Shown here one piece after another: positions 33,558-45,606 of a DNA stretch of 64,000 bases (positions within the stretch are counted from its first letter, which is position 1; every line of letters begins with the position of its first letter). Source of the DNA: Vesta saturnalis (taxonomy: Eukaryota > Arthropoda > Insecta > Coleoptera > Lampyridae); contig JARFJB010001981.1 of the NCBI GenBank assembly GCA_036346205.1, positions 744,001 through 808,000 of the forward strand, written 5' to 3'. The position numbers were made by a program, and so were the translations under genes. The notes beneath the pieces are model-generated. The model was not told where the DNA came from. It worked only from the letters and a program-made list of their open reading frames with translations, and did no database searches.

Positions 33558-35172
33558 GTGTCCCCGGATCGATTGGACGACTCGTATACAAGGCAAAAAA
33601 TGTTTGACTTAAAATTTTCTTGGGGTCCAGCCCTGCTTGGTTTGAAACTAATTTGTGACATAATTTTAGTTTCGAAAAATAATTTTTTACACTAGTGACA
33701 AAATGTTACTAAAAAAGTTGGTCAGAATGAAAAATTACATATATATGTAAAGTTTTAAGTCTACACCAACTTTGATTTATTTAGGTTTTTTTTTGTTATT
33801 AACGAAATTTGATCAGAATTGAGAATTATGTTATTGTACAACATTTCCCATCGCAGATTCCATGAAACAGACCCCTGTAGAAAATAAAACAAACTTTTTT
33901 TATTGTTGGATAATCATCCTTCAACAATAAAAAAATCCAATCAAACAAAATTACGTATCTACTGTGAGTTATGATACCTAGTTTATTCTTGGTACATTCT
34001 TTATAAGAATTTTGTATCTGTTCCGAAGCAATTGTTGCGGTGGCGTTTTGATCATATTTTTTAACTCTTCAATATCATTTGGAATTCTTTCAGCATAAAC
34101 TAATTGTTTTAATCTCACAAAAATCCATAATAGTAGATCAGGTGACCTTGTCACAAAATCTACTATTTCTCCCAATCCATATTTCGGCAAACTGTTCATT
34201 TCGATCGAAACAAGACGAGTAGAATCAGGGCAGCCTCATGCTGACAGTAACTCGTCTGTATTTGTAAAGGAAGTTCATCAATAACTTTTCAAGAATCTAC
34301 GTATTCTGATTAAGGTTTCCTTTAATAAAAAAATTACTCAATAAGACCAAGTCTACATGAAACTGCACACTATACATTTATTTTTTTAAAGTATTGCCTT
34401 TCGGAATTAGTTTGGAATTGTGGATTTTCTTCGCTCCAAAATTATACAATTTTGAGACGAAGGGATGCCTTTTGTTTTGAGAGTAGATTTGTCCGAAAAT
34501 ATCTGCTCATGAAAACGTCGGTTGTTTAAGATTTCTTCTCCCAAAGACAAGAAAAAATCTAATTTTTACCTTCATCACAATTGTGCTTTAAATACATGGA
34601 TGTTACAGCTTTTATAAATTCTTTGCAAATGTGCTGTGTTTATACCAGATTTGTCACTTCGCTTTCTCAATGACAATTTTGGATCGTTTTCTACCCAATT
34701 TAATGCTATAAATGCTGCAGCATCGTTTTCATGCAGAGCTTTCTTTTGTTTTTTTTAAATTATTATGATATATGTACTATTGCATCAGGATATTTTTCAT
34801 CAAAAAGGTTAATTACAGAAGAAATCGATCTCTCGTCAATACCGTAACATTGAATTAAATACATTTTTTGTTCGCTAATCTTTTATTTTAAATAAAAAAA
34901 AATCAAAGTTGGCCTAGAGACTTTAAATTTTGCGTACATATGTAATGTTTCATTCTGAACAACTTTATTTAGTAACATTTTGTCATAACTCTTAAAAAAA
35001 AGGACTTTTGCTAATGTGAAAAATCATTTTTTTCAAAATTTCCAAGACACACTTGATTTTTCTAAACTAAAATTAGTTTCAAACCAAGCAGGGCTGGACC
35101 CCAGAAGCTTAAATTTCAAATAAAAAATTGTTTGCCTTTTACAAGAGTTGTCCAATCAATTCGAGGACACAC

Positions 35173-35174
<2 letters not shown>
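33555..35174 (-). mobile_element. Mariner-family element, about 270-base inverted ends
   Basis: The left part (about 33555-33800: AGTGTGTCC then GATTGGACGACTCGTATACA) is inverse to about 34890-35174. It contains the phrase TGGGGTCCAGCCCTGCTTGG on the left and its inverse on the right. It encloses a minus-strand transposase relic and is flanked by (TA)n on both sides. Confidence 0.85.
33978..34866 (-). pseudogene. Mariner-family transposase relic
   Basis: Starts near 34866 with 'MYLIQCYGIDERSISSVI' and continues in broken frames with 'AFIALNWVENDPKLSLRKRS' (about 34700), the second DNA-binding part. The last 73 residues (33978-34199) hold 'VTRSPDLLLWIF' (third Asp motif) and the C-terminal tail. 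The centre of the catalytic domain is scrambled and the first two Asp motifs are not readable. Confidence 0.7.

Positions 35175-35181
<7 letters not shown>

Positions 35182-35251
<70 letters not shown>
35182..35251. repeat. (TA)n microsatellite
   Basis: About 35 units between a mariner-family element and repeat copy B; preceded by a short (GT)n. Confidence 0.95.
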
Positions 35252-35255
<4 letters not shown>

Positions 35256-37762
35256 TTATAACCCCCCTTATTAATTTATTTATTATATTTTTAATTTATT
35301 TTTGTATAATTATTATTTTAATTTTATTGTTATAATAATTTTAACATCGGCTAAAACTCTTAATTTTGAAAATTTATTCATCGGTAGAACTATGAGACTC
35401 ATCAAAAGAGGATAGGGATCAAAATTTAGAAGGAACTCTACTTTTAACATTATAAAATAAATGATTATTACTTTGAATTATATTGCTTGTTTGAATACAA
35501 TAATCATAGTTAATATGATTAAAGCACATTGAGATAATGTCCTATTCTTTCTATCGTATCTAAATTGATTAAGTAAATTGAATTATAATTTTTAATTCGC
35601 ATTAATACCTGTGTTACACCCTGTACATAACAAAATTCTTTTAAAAGTATACGTGGGCATGCGCTGTGAATACGCAAACATATGATTCGACTACAACAAA
35701 AAGTGAAATTCGACATACAAGTACGTATAACTACGTTTGAATAAACAACAATATTAATATAAAACATTTAAATTTTTAGAACAAATAACATTCCCTTGGG
35801 ACATGCATACCTGTTGTTGCACATCAAGATTATTACAAAGGATAGAAATTATGAACATAACCATAAAGTATCAATGTCACCAATAAGTACTCACATACAA
35901 TGTCCTCCTTTTGTGGGTTACTGCTGCTGAAGTTGATTGAAGACAACAGCTCCTGCGAACTGCAACTCTGCTCCTCGAACATCCAAATTTTCTTCTAAAT
36001 GAACAGCTTATACATTTAGGTAACTTTCACTATTGTTATTAGAATATTGACGAATCTTTATTTTTAGGCTCATCACTTCTTTTAAAATTAACTTCAAAAT
36101 AAATTTTGAAAAGCATGGATCGTTGAAGGTTGTAAATTAAACACACTTTTGATAAACAAGGTGTATAATGATAAAATCACGAAGACAACAATTAAATATC
36201 CATACCAACATTCACAATATAAATTTAAAAACGAACAAAGTTGAAACTGCGGAAATATTTTTATAACTAATCGAAAACTTCCGATTTGAAATTTTTAAAA
36301 GGTAAACTAACCTTAATTTAATTATTTTTTTCGACAAAAGACTATCACTTGTTTTGTTAACACTTCCGATACTAAATCGCACTTTGTTAAATTCCCGAAG
36401 TGACGTTAATTTGTTTTAAAAATTATTTTCAAAAAATTTGGCAACAGCTTACTTTGGCAAGTTGTTGCAAAAGATGAAAATCAAGAGAGTTTGTGAAGCT
36501 AAAGCACTTGTATTTATATAATTTTGCTCGACAACCAAATCATCGAATGTTTTTCATAGTTACGAAGAATATTCCCTGAATTCTGATTGGCTACTGTAAT
36601 TTTTACATTACGATTTTTCTTTAAAGACCTATAACTTTCGCCCACTTTAACATTTCTTAAATCTAAAAACAATTCCATAATCTACATAATTTTATCTATA
36701 ATTTGAAACCAAACACGGACTAACTCCTACACTTAATAACTACGTTAATTTTTACACTTATTTATTTAATTTACACTAATTCTATGAATTTTACAGGCCT
36801 GGAAACTACCTCTACATGAATAGGGGATGCTACTACACCCAAATATCCATCTTAAACATGCCTACGGCCAATTTGAGAGGAAAATTATTTAAATTCTACC
36901 AATACTCTTAAAAATTAAAATTAACAAAAATGGACATAAATATAAGGAATTATAACATAAATTTGAGGCTACCTTACTAGTTTTGCCTCTACTAATTTAT
37001 TTTATACAAATTGTCTCAATTCAAAATACTTTTTACAAAAATTTTTATGCGAGGAGAAAACATAACCTCATATTGTTTTTTATAATTTTAATGTTAAATT
37101 TCACACTTTTAAACACAATAACTGTTAATGTAAGTGTTTAAACTTAATGTTCAAGTCACAAATTAATTTATTTTACCACTTTCGTAGGTTCAATAGGTCT
37201 TCTATGACTAGTGTCGGAATGTTGTCAATCACTAGTTTAAGGTCATAAACCGTTGATTACACACAATAATCCCAGAGCTGCTGCTTGAATCATGTTTTAT
37301 AGTTACTCACTAATGTGCTTGTTGTTTTTCATAATTTTTGCACTAATATGAGTTAAACGCACTAATACGAATATTTTCACTAATCTTGGCTGCGTACATG
37401 TGAATTGCGACATTGATACAAGCCTAAATCTAGTTTTAACATTATTTCTGTCAACTACAACCTGTATCATATGTCGTCAGGGAATATTGTTTTAAAATAA
37501 ACTTACTAAACTAAATGAAAACTTGAATTAACTCATAACGAATTAACGATAACAAACATACCCTATACTTCTATGTACTGTCGATTACTTATTTTAACAT
37601 TATTAAAATTATATTAAGAAATATTTAACTTTTTCAAACATCTCAATGTTTATTAATCATTCTTATCTAGAATTATTTAATGAAATGTACCATTTCGTAC
37701 TAACTAAAGTAAAACTTCACTATGCAAATTATATAGCTACTTGCACGTAATTTGAATCATCT

Positions 37763-37766
<4 letters not shown>
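35252..37766 (-). repeat. 2.4-kb unknown repeat, copy B
   Basis: Same orientation and length as copy A, clearly related along its whole length but with many small indels. The minus-strand promoter-like part has a CCAAT-type element (AGCCAATCAGAATTC, about 36597) and TATAAATA (36511-36518) about 80 bases downstream. It ends CATCTCAACATATATA, as A does. No conserved reading frame. Confidence 0.75.

Positions 37767-37820
<54 letters not shown>
37767..37820. repeat. (TA)n microsatellite
   Basis: About 27 units between repeat copy B and a mariner-family element. Confidence 0.95.
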
Positions 37821-37823
<3 letters not shown>

Positions 37824-40066
37824 TGATTTAAATTTGGCAAAGTTGAAATTTTGAACAACAACAACATGCTGCGAGAAACCAAAAATTTTATTTCGTTTTC
37901 GAGATTTTTTAAAAGAACCAAAATGTCTCATTTTCGTTTTATTTTTCCTGACGTTATTTACAAAGATATTCAAAATTAAACAATACATTCTTAAGACAAC
38001 TTTTCTTGCCTAAAATGGCGGCATCAAAATTTTAATACGACGTTTCGTCTTCGACCATCATCAACTTTTTATTTCTTATGCCATCTTGAATTCTTAGACC
38101 ACTAAATAGAGCTTTTTTTTTGTGATTTCAAAAATGTATAATTTGCCTAACTTACGTTCAACCGTTTAGCTAATATTATCAAAAAAGTAAAATTATTGTT
38201 GATTTTAAAAAACGATCTAGATACCATTGCACTGTAGATGCGTGTACATATTGTTTTTTATTATCAAGATACCTACATTTACAAAAAAAAAAATTACTAT
38301 TAACACATAATGTACTTTTGACTTATAAAAAAAACTATGAGAAACAAGTAAACGAAAAGAACAAGTAAAGCAAGAAAAATAACAATAAATTAAACTATTT
38401 TTAAACGTTTAGGTTTACAATAGGTGTTCAAAAAGAAAACCATTTTGTTGTACACACATATCAGCTCTTTTGATTACACTACGTATTCCTCATTGAATAC
38501 TTCTTCGGGGAATATTTTGGCAGGCAGTCATAACACTATTTCGAAGTTCTTGGATGTTTTCGTAGCGCTGCTTATAAATAATATTTTTTAAGGTTCATAA
38601 AAAAATCTAGAGTAAGGTCAGGACTACGCTGGCCATTCGATAACACCTCTGTTACCTATCCATGCGTTTGGAAAATTTCGTTTAGATAATTACGAACTAA
38701 AACAGCGTTATTGGTGGGGCACCATCTTGCTGCCACCAAAGTTCTCTTAATTCGTTAAGTGGCATTTCTTCCAAATACCCCAGCATTGGTTCTCTTAAGA
38801 ACTCTAGATATCTAACTGAATTTAACGTATCCTCATAAATAAAAGGGCCTAGTAACCTATTCTTAGTTAAACCGATCCAGACGTTAAACACAAAGCGAAT
38901 TTGATCTCGGACTTGCCTGTTCTCTCTAGGATTTTCAGTTGCCCAGATGTGTTCATTATTGCGATTAAAAGCGCCTAAATTGTAGAAGCGACATTCATCA
39001 GTCCAAATTATTTTTCAACAAAATTCGCATCGTGGTTTGCTTGGTCAAGTAACCAATTGCAAAATCTAAGCCGCCTCTGGTTATCACCGATGTAAAACTT
39101 GACTTGTATGTATTTTATAAGGTTTGAAATTCGCCTCATTCAATGTTCTCACGCTGTTGTTTGGGATATTTAAATTTACAGATATCTCTCTTGTAGAAAT
39201 AGACGGTTTAGGTTTACCTAAATTAAATCAAAACATAGATCTGTGACAAAAAAACATAAGAAAGACTTACTGTACCAGAATTTCCTCTTTAACTGCTAAA
39301 AGCCTCCCGTATTTCTCTTGATGCATTAAATTGTCCGTATTCTGACAAATTTCGGTGAAGTCTTAAGAAATAACTTTCGTTTGGTTGATTTCTTTCAGGG
39401 TACATTTCAAAATAGGTGTTTAATGTATCTCTCGAGTTTCTGCCTTTGGCATAATAGACTTCAACATGTCACGCTTTTCATCGTTTGAAAATGGCATTTT
39501 AAATACTAATACAATTACAACATTCACAAAAACACAAATACAATTACAGTACAGTACATATTAAATACAATAAAGAATAATCAAATTCAAAGGTATCTTG
39601 ATAATAAAAACAATATGTACACGCATCTACAGTGCAATGGTATCTAGATCGTTTTTAAAATCAACTAATTTTACTTTTGATAATATTAGCTAAGCGGTTC
39701 AATAAGGTCAAATTATAATTTTTGAAATCAAAAAAAAGCTCTATTTAGTAAATTCAAGATGGCGGCCAAAGAAATAAAAAGTTGATGATGGTCAGAAGAC
39801 GAAACGTCGTATTAAAATTTTGATGCCGCCATTTTGTAGCAAGAAAAGTTGTCTTAAGAATGTATTGTTTAATTTTGAATATCTTTGTAAATAAGGTCAA
39901 GGAAAAATAAAACGAAAATGAGATTTTGGTTTTTAAAGAATCTGAAAACGAAATAAAATTTTTTGGTTTCTCGGCAGCATGTTGTTGTTAAAATTTCAAC
40001 TTTGCCAAATTTAAACCATCTATCTCTTACCGTTTTCGAAATCATGGTTAGCTTCAATTTGAATCA

Positions 40067-40067
<1 letters not shown>
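37821..40067 (-). mobile_element. Mariner-family element, about 455-base inverted ends
   Basis: The left arm (37821-38275) is inverse to the right arm (about 39598-40067). Shared phrases include ATGTACACGCATCTACAGTG and its inverse, and GACGAAACGTCGTATTAAAA. The right arm keeps about 45 bases near the tip that are missing on the left. (TA)n lies on both sides. Confidence 0.88.
38430..39497 (-). pseudogene. Mariner-family transposase relic
   Basis: Starts at ATG 39497 with 'MPFSNDEKRDMLKSIM'. Later frames give 'RRLRFCNWLLDQANHDANFV' (about 39070), 'IWTDECRFYN' near 39000 (first Asp), 'NVWIGLTKNRLLGPFIYED' (38840-38890), 'LWWQQDGAPP' (38715; second Asp) and 'RSPDLTLDFF' near 38620 (third Asp, with a one-residue loss). 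The C-terminus 'QNGFLFEHL' near 38430 resembles 'QNGRQFEHL' of the 27.9-31.0 kb element, so the two are related. Confidence 0.82.

Positions 40068-40151
<84 letters not shown>
40068..40151. repeat. (TA)n microsatellite
   Basis: About 42 units, among the longest in the window, between two mariner-family elements. Confidence 0.95.
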
Positions 40152-40152
<1 letters not shown>

Positions 40153-40155
<3 letters not shown>

Positions 40156-41016
40156 GGTAATTAAGCGGAGTGCTCTAACTCCTTACTATTACAAATACGA
40201 AAAATGTCTTATATAAAGTTGTCCACAGTCATAAACTACAGGTTTTAAAATTATTTTAGCAATGGTGGACTTCCGGTTATCGAAACTCATGCCAACTTTG
40301 TTATTTTAAATAGACAACCTATATATTATTACATTTTGAATTCCTCGTTGAATTTAAAGGTCACTTTAATAACCATACTATGGGTCTACGTCGCATTGCT
40401 TTGAGTTATTTGACATTTGTAGAAAAATGACGTTTGCAGTGTCTCGAAAATTTCAATATCTCGAAGACGGATACAGGTAGAGATGTGGCTTTCGTTTTTA
40501 CTTCAAAAGGGTACCGCATCATTCTCATTCATTGCCAAAATCTTGCTTTTAGAATTCAATAATTTCTATCGCTGAAAATAATTTTTTCAAACATGGATAA
40601 CTGATTTTTTAATGGAAACCCATATTTTCTTACATCAGCGGATAGGAAATTAAATTTCCTTTCCATTGTGTAACATTATCGATATTTTGGACTGATAGTT
40701 TTCGAGACATTCACATTTTTATCTAATCTCAGTGTTTATTCCGCATTGCCGCGGTGCTTTGGAAAACGTTTGTCAATTGTTTTAAACAACTGATAAGAAA
40801 CGTCAGTTTCTCGAGCTTCTGTTGTGCTTTGCTGTCTTGTGTATCAGTTTAAGTGTTTCTACAAGATATTTCCATTAAAATGTTGTTGTTCGACGCAGAG
40901 TTGATCGACATGACTTTCATTCTTGGAGAATGCCAAAGAAATGCGTTACTGGCGTCAAGGATTTATGCGGTACGGTATCCTGAACGAAGATTTCTATACA
41001 ACAAGATTACCCGCCA

Positions 41017-41018
<2 letters not shown>
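40153..41018 (+). mobile_element. Mariner-family 5' fragment
   Basis: Left terminus CAGGGTAATTAAGCGGAGTG directly after (TA)n, about 720 bases of non-coding sequence, then the first codons of a transposase. The element stops abruptly at a (TA)n tract at 41019; no right part was found. Confidence 0.7.
40880..41018 (+). pseudogene. Mariner-family transposase, N-terminal stub
   Basis: ATG 40880 opens 'MLLFDAELIDMTFILGECQR' and 'ALLASRIYAVRYPERR', a clear DUF4817-type helix-turn-helix start very similar to the element at 7.6-8.6 kb. The frame runs into the (TA)n tract after about 46 residues. Confidence 0.85.

Positions 41019-41061
<43 letters not shown>
41019..41061. repeat. (TA)n microsatellite
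   Basis: About 21 units at the breakpoint between a mariner stub and repeat-family sequence. Confidence 0.95.
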
Positions 41062-41064
<3 letters not shown>

Positions 41065-41400
41065 CGATTGTTATAAATAGGTATAATAGAGGGGGTAGAG
41101 TTGTATCGAGTTCAAATATTATATCGTATGCAAGTTCAAATAAAGTTGAAGAAGCTGTACATTTGGTTATGAGAAAATACAATATACGAATATAAAAATA
41201 TGGTTTCTATACAACAAGACAGGCTTCATGGGGTTTGCAAATGATGTTGTATTTATAAAAGCATTGAGCTATAGCAGTAGCATGTTAAAAAGGTCAACAC
41301 GATGCATATTAGTGTGTAAGTTCAATTTCGTTAAAGATAAATAAGAAATTTCACATCTAAATCAATATAATTAAGCCATTAAACACATAACCTCAATTAG

Positions 41401-41405
<5 letters not shown>
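41062..41405 (+). repeat. Duplicated start of repeat copy C
   Basis: The first about 340 bases of the repeat family (TTGCGATTGTTATAAATAGG onward). They occur again after the next (TA)n at 41444, where the second copy lacks several internal pieces. Copy D matches this fuller version. Confidence 0.8.

Positions 41406-41443
<38 letters not shown>
41406..41443. repeat. (TA)n microsatellite
   Basis: About 19 units separating the duplicated start from the main body of copy C. Confidence 0.95.
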
Positions 41444-41446
<3 letters not shown>

Positions 41447-43828
41447 CGATTGTTATAAATAGGTATAATAGAGGGGGTAGAGTTGTATCGAGTTCAAATT
41501 ATACGAATATAAAAATATGGTTTCTATACAAAAAGACAGGCTTCATGGGGTTTGCAAATGGTATATTCATAAAAGCATTGAGCTATAAGTTCAATTTCGT
41601 TAAAGATAAATAAGAAATTTCACATCTAAATCAATATAATTAAGCCATTAAACACATAACAGATTACATGGAGTACAATAATTCTAATGTGTAGAACATG
41701 TATAGTAATTGGTATAATGCATAAAAACTCTGCGAACTATAAAAAGGGTAATGGTACGAAGGCGTTATGTTAATAGATCCTAGACTAAGTGTTTAAAAAG
41801 TGCTTAAGAAGTTAAAGTGCCTTAGAAACATATCTAAGAACTTGAACATTACATGTGTAATGTGATATTAACCATATAAATACAATTTGTGTACAGAAAC
41901 TTACAAAATATGATAACAATATGAAAGTGTGAAAAGACAAAATTAGAAACTATAAAGTACAGATAAACAGTGATTGTGTTAGAGACATAGATAGGAACAT
42001 ATTATATAAACATTACAAGTGGTATAAACTTTTAAAACGCAAGTTTAAATTAAATTATGTAAAGTTAGGTTAAGTACAATAATTAAGAAGTTTACAAATT
42101 TATAGATTAGTTAGGGCAAGATAAGTTCAGAATAAATTATAACAGCATATAACAATAGGTGTCCCTTATTTGTGCAAAGAAATTAACTTTAAATATGTAG
42201 TTTAAACATAAATTTAGAAAAGTTAGCTTAAGTACATAAAATTAAGGTATGAAAATAGAAACTATGTAAAATGGGTAGAGATAAATGTATTCTTATACAG
42301 TTTTTTATGTAGAAGCTGAGTATATCATCAGTTTAGTTGTAAAATAAAATATTTATTAGATATTAGTAAATTTAGGTATAAAATTTTCAAAATGTAAATT
42401 CATGAAGCGAATTATAGCATGTGAGGTGTCTATTTATGCAGAATTTTGTCCCGAGTTCAAAAATGTATTTAAAAATCAAATCCGAATTGAATTGAAAAAG
42501 TTATAGCATAATTTAAGTTTTACTTAAATTAATTTTTTTGTTTAGACCTATCGAATGCCAGGATCTTTTGTATGTAATGTGAAGAAAAAATTGAAAGTTA
42601 TGGTAGTTATGAGAAAGTATAAAAGGAATTGCTCCTAATTTCTCACTCTCTTCTCTTCTATTTTTTTTGTGGCTAACAAGTCATAGTGCGAATAGTGCAT
42701 TTGTAAACATGTAAGTTAAAATTTTCGTTAACACTACCGGAAGCGAACCGCGAGCAACGTAGAGTCTGAGATTTCAGAAACAATCGATATAACATATAAT
42801 AACATTTTAAAAACTAAGGTTACCGGTAATAATTTTTGACACTATTGTTTTGTTTCATTTCGAAATTTTGTTCAACATCGGGTGATGTGCAATTTTTTTA
42901 CTTTAATAAAATTCGTCTGTTATTTTGGATGTGATGTTTATTTTTTCTTAAAAGTAATTGAGGTTATAAAACAATTTTAACTTTAAATCGGTATCTAAAA
43001 TAAAAGTGTTATCGATTATAAAAGTTTAAAAAATAATGTCACAAGATTAATTCGAAAATGTAATAAATATCTAAATAAAATAAAGGTGCAACTGTAAAAG
43101 AAAATGAGTACATTACCCAAGCGCAATGTATTTACCGCAAAGAAGATTTACCACAAGTTAGTGAAGCTGGATGAATGTATGGAAATTACGCAGCACCAAT
43201 TTCTACAGGAAGGCAGCATCATCGTTAGATGGAGTGAAGTTTACATCCAATGTTAACATGGAACAAGCTTAAGGTCACCATGTAATGGAAATTTCGAAAA
43301 TACATGTGATTTATTATCATAACCCAATAGATTGTATTGATTATTCTTTTGATGTCCCGTATGTATGTATTTTTTTTTGATTTTCTGTATAATTGTTGTG
43401 CGACGACGTGTATCAATATCTGGAAAGGTAATGAACAAGGGTAATCATAAATATAATAATTCTAATTTTGATTAAAGTAAAATTGTACTTACTAAGAATA
43501 GATCATTGTTTCGAATTTTGACAAGCTACACATTTAATTTAGCAAGGACGCAACGCATGCGTACTTGATGCAAAATTCATAGAAGTCTGGTACACGTTAT
43601 AAAAAAAATTATTGTATAGAACTATTAAATTATACACAGGAATATTTCCTTCTGTGAAATAAAATTTTAAGATTTCACGTTAACATTTCAATTTAATAAT
43701 AATGAAAAAGTTTAAGAGTTTTATTTTTATTTGCCTACGAAATTCATATTGAACCCTATCCCAAGTAGAGATTCATTAAGTTTAATAATAATTATATTTA
43801 TTCAACAACAAAAATTATTTGGCCAGAG

Positions 43829-43829
<1 letters not shown>
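41444..43829 (+). repeat. 2.4-kb unknown repeat, copy C
   Basis: Inverse orientation to A and B; closely related to copy D. The promoter-like part reads on the plus strand: a degenerate CCAAT element near 42546 and TATAAAAGGAATTGCT at 42618, then CTCACTCTCT. Near its end it has ATTGAACCCTATCCC (about 43750), the inverse of a phrase in A (about 31160). It contains TTAGGTTAAGTACAATA at 42065, the empty counterpart of the piggyBac site in D. No gene seen. Confidence 0.75.

Positions 43830-43891
<62 letters not shown>
43830..43891. repeat. (TA)n microsatellite
   Basis: About 31 units between repeat copy C and another mariner-like terminus. Confidence 0.95.
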
Positions 43892-43895
<4 letters not shown>

Positions 43896-45606
43896 GTCCA
43901 CAAACTCTTTTCACAAAAGAAAACTGCAGATTCTAGAGCTGATTTTATGTGGCTTTAACGTAAATTACCTTAATACAAAAATACTTCCTAAGAGAGCTGG
44001 AGCTCTTGGAAGATGGCGCCCTAACATGGTTTAATTCAAATATCTGCAAAAATGGTTTCCGTTTAAATGATAGCGTTTTGTACATTTATTTAGTGGAATA
44101 TGCCCAATCGTATGGCGTGAATATGATTTTTTAGTTGTACTCATAAGCGCCTCGTTTGGGCGGGGCATTGGACATTGTTATTCATAAGTTTTTTATTTTT
44201 TAAAATTTCGAAATTTTAACAAAATTCAAAATATTTCGATTTTTTTATAAAAGAATGATACTCTTGTCTAGTCACTACAACGCACCGTTTTCGAAATAAA
44301 TCGATTTGAACTTTTCATGTGTTAATCATACTTTTATAAAATTAACTAACGAATTCATTTACAATTATGAAAGATGGCTATTGAAAATAAACAAAATAAC
44401 GTCAAACTACTCTCATGTCATAAATTAATTTTGCTTTAGAAAGTAAGAAATAAACTCGGGTAAAAAATAATCGTTTTTAATACAAAAAATGTTGTATACA
44501 TACAGAGTGTAAATACTAAGTCGTAACACATCTATACAACAATAAAAATAAAATGCAGGGTGTTTAATGGTTATCTGGACCCAGGAGTATGTAAACACTC
44601 GGCAATTGCCTGTTACAATTATAACCAAGGCTATATTACCAAATATAAATATGAACAACAATGCTACTTCACCCAAATGCAAGAGTGAGGGGGCACTGTA
44701 CTGTCTTTTATTTTAGCAGAATTCAGCTTAACGAGCCCGCGTGCGAATGAGATACCTTTGCAAGACAATGTTTGATTTTTAATACGTTGCATAGGCTTGT
44801 AAAATTATTTGCGGCGCAGCGACGATTAATTGTAGAGTAATTTTTGGGAAACTTACATTAAAACCTACACAAAAAGAAAACAACGAATTAGCGTTTTAGT
44901 TTTGCTAAAAGGTACACGACAAAATATTTATAGACCAAACGGTTTACAACGGGAGTTTCTAATTAAAACAATAAAAGTAATGCAATCCGGCTCAATCAAA
45001 AGTTCAACCAACTGCCTTCCCCTCCGATTTCAAACTAACTATATCTACAAAAAATTATTACGTTGGAACAGCTTTACATTTATTATTAAACGACATCTTA
45101 ATTTTAAAATTATGCATTCGTCCATAACAAGCCCTACATTTAGGTCTCAAGTTTCAACGTACAAACAATGATCCCTTTGGATTTGCGCTGTTCCGCCTTA
45201 ATGAATTATTAAATCAGTTACATTTTTACATCAAGAGCGCTCGTATAGAAATTTTCAACAATTCGTCACCCCAGTTTTGGCAGAACACCTGTTTCTCTAC
45301 CCTAATATATGTTTCCTTTTCCTGTTCAACCTTTACTGAAATATCAATTACATACATCCCCACATTTCTTACATAAAACATAACATAAAATATTCCGAAA
45401 ACATTTGCAAATTACAACGTATTATCAAGGTATTAAAAATCCACTAATTATCATTTCCATCGCGGTAACAATGACGATTGGACAAACGTTTACTACAATA
45501 ATAAAATTTTCGCGGAGCGCTACCTACAGTATAAATTAGTGTTTAGCTGTTTTGTAGTTTGCATAAATTATTTTTTTGCTCTTTTGCTCTAATTACACGT
45601 ATAAAA
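43892..45606. other. Mariner-like 5' region(s), composite
   Basis: A terminus-like start AAGGTGTCCACAAACTCTTT follows (TA)n, and a second one (GCAGGGTGTTTAATGG) lies at 44555. The rest has no gene. One of these is probably the left end of the element whose transposase starts at 45607; I cannot tell which, and no right end was found. Confidence 0.45.

Noticed and set aside
35132..35335. Frames encoding long Tyr-Ile repeats (also at 37737-37988, 39963-40160, 40853-41195, 43819-44034 and 53278-53502)
   Set aside because: They are translations of (TA)n microsatellites, not proteins.
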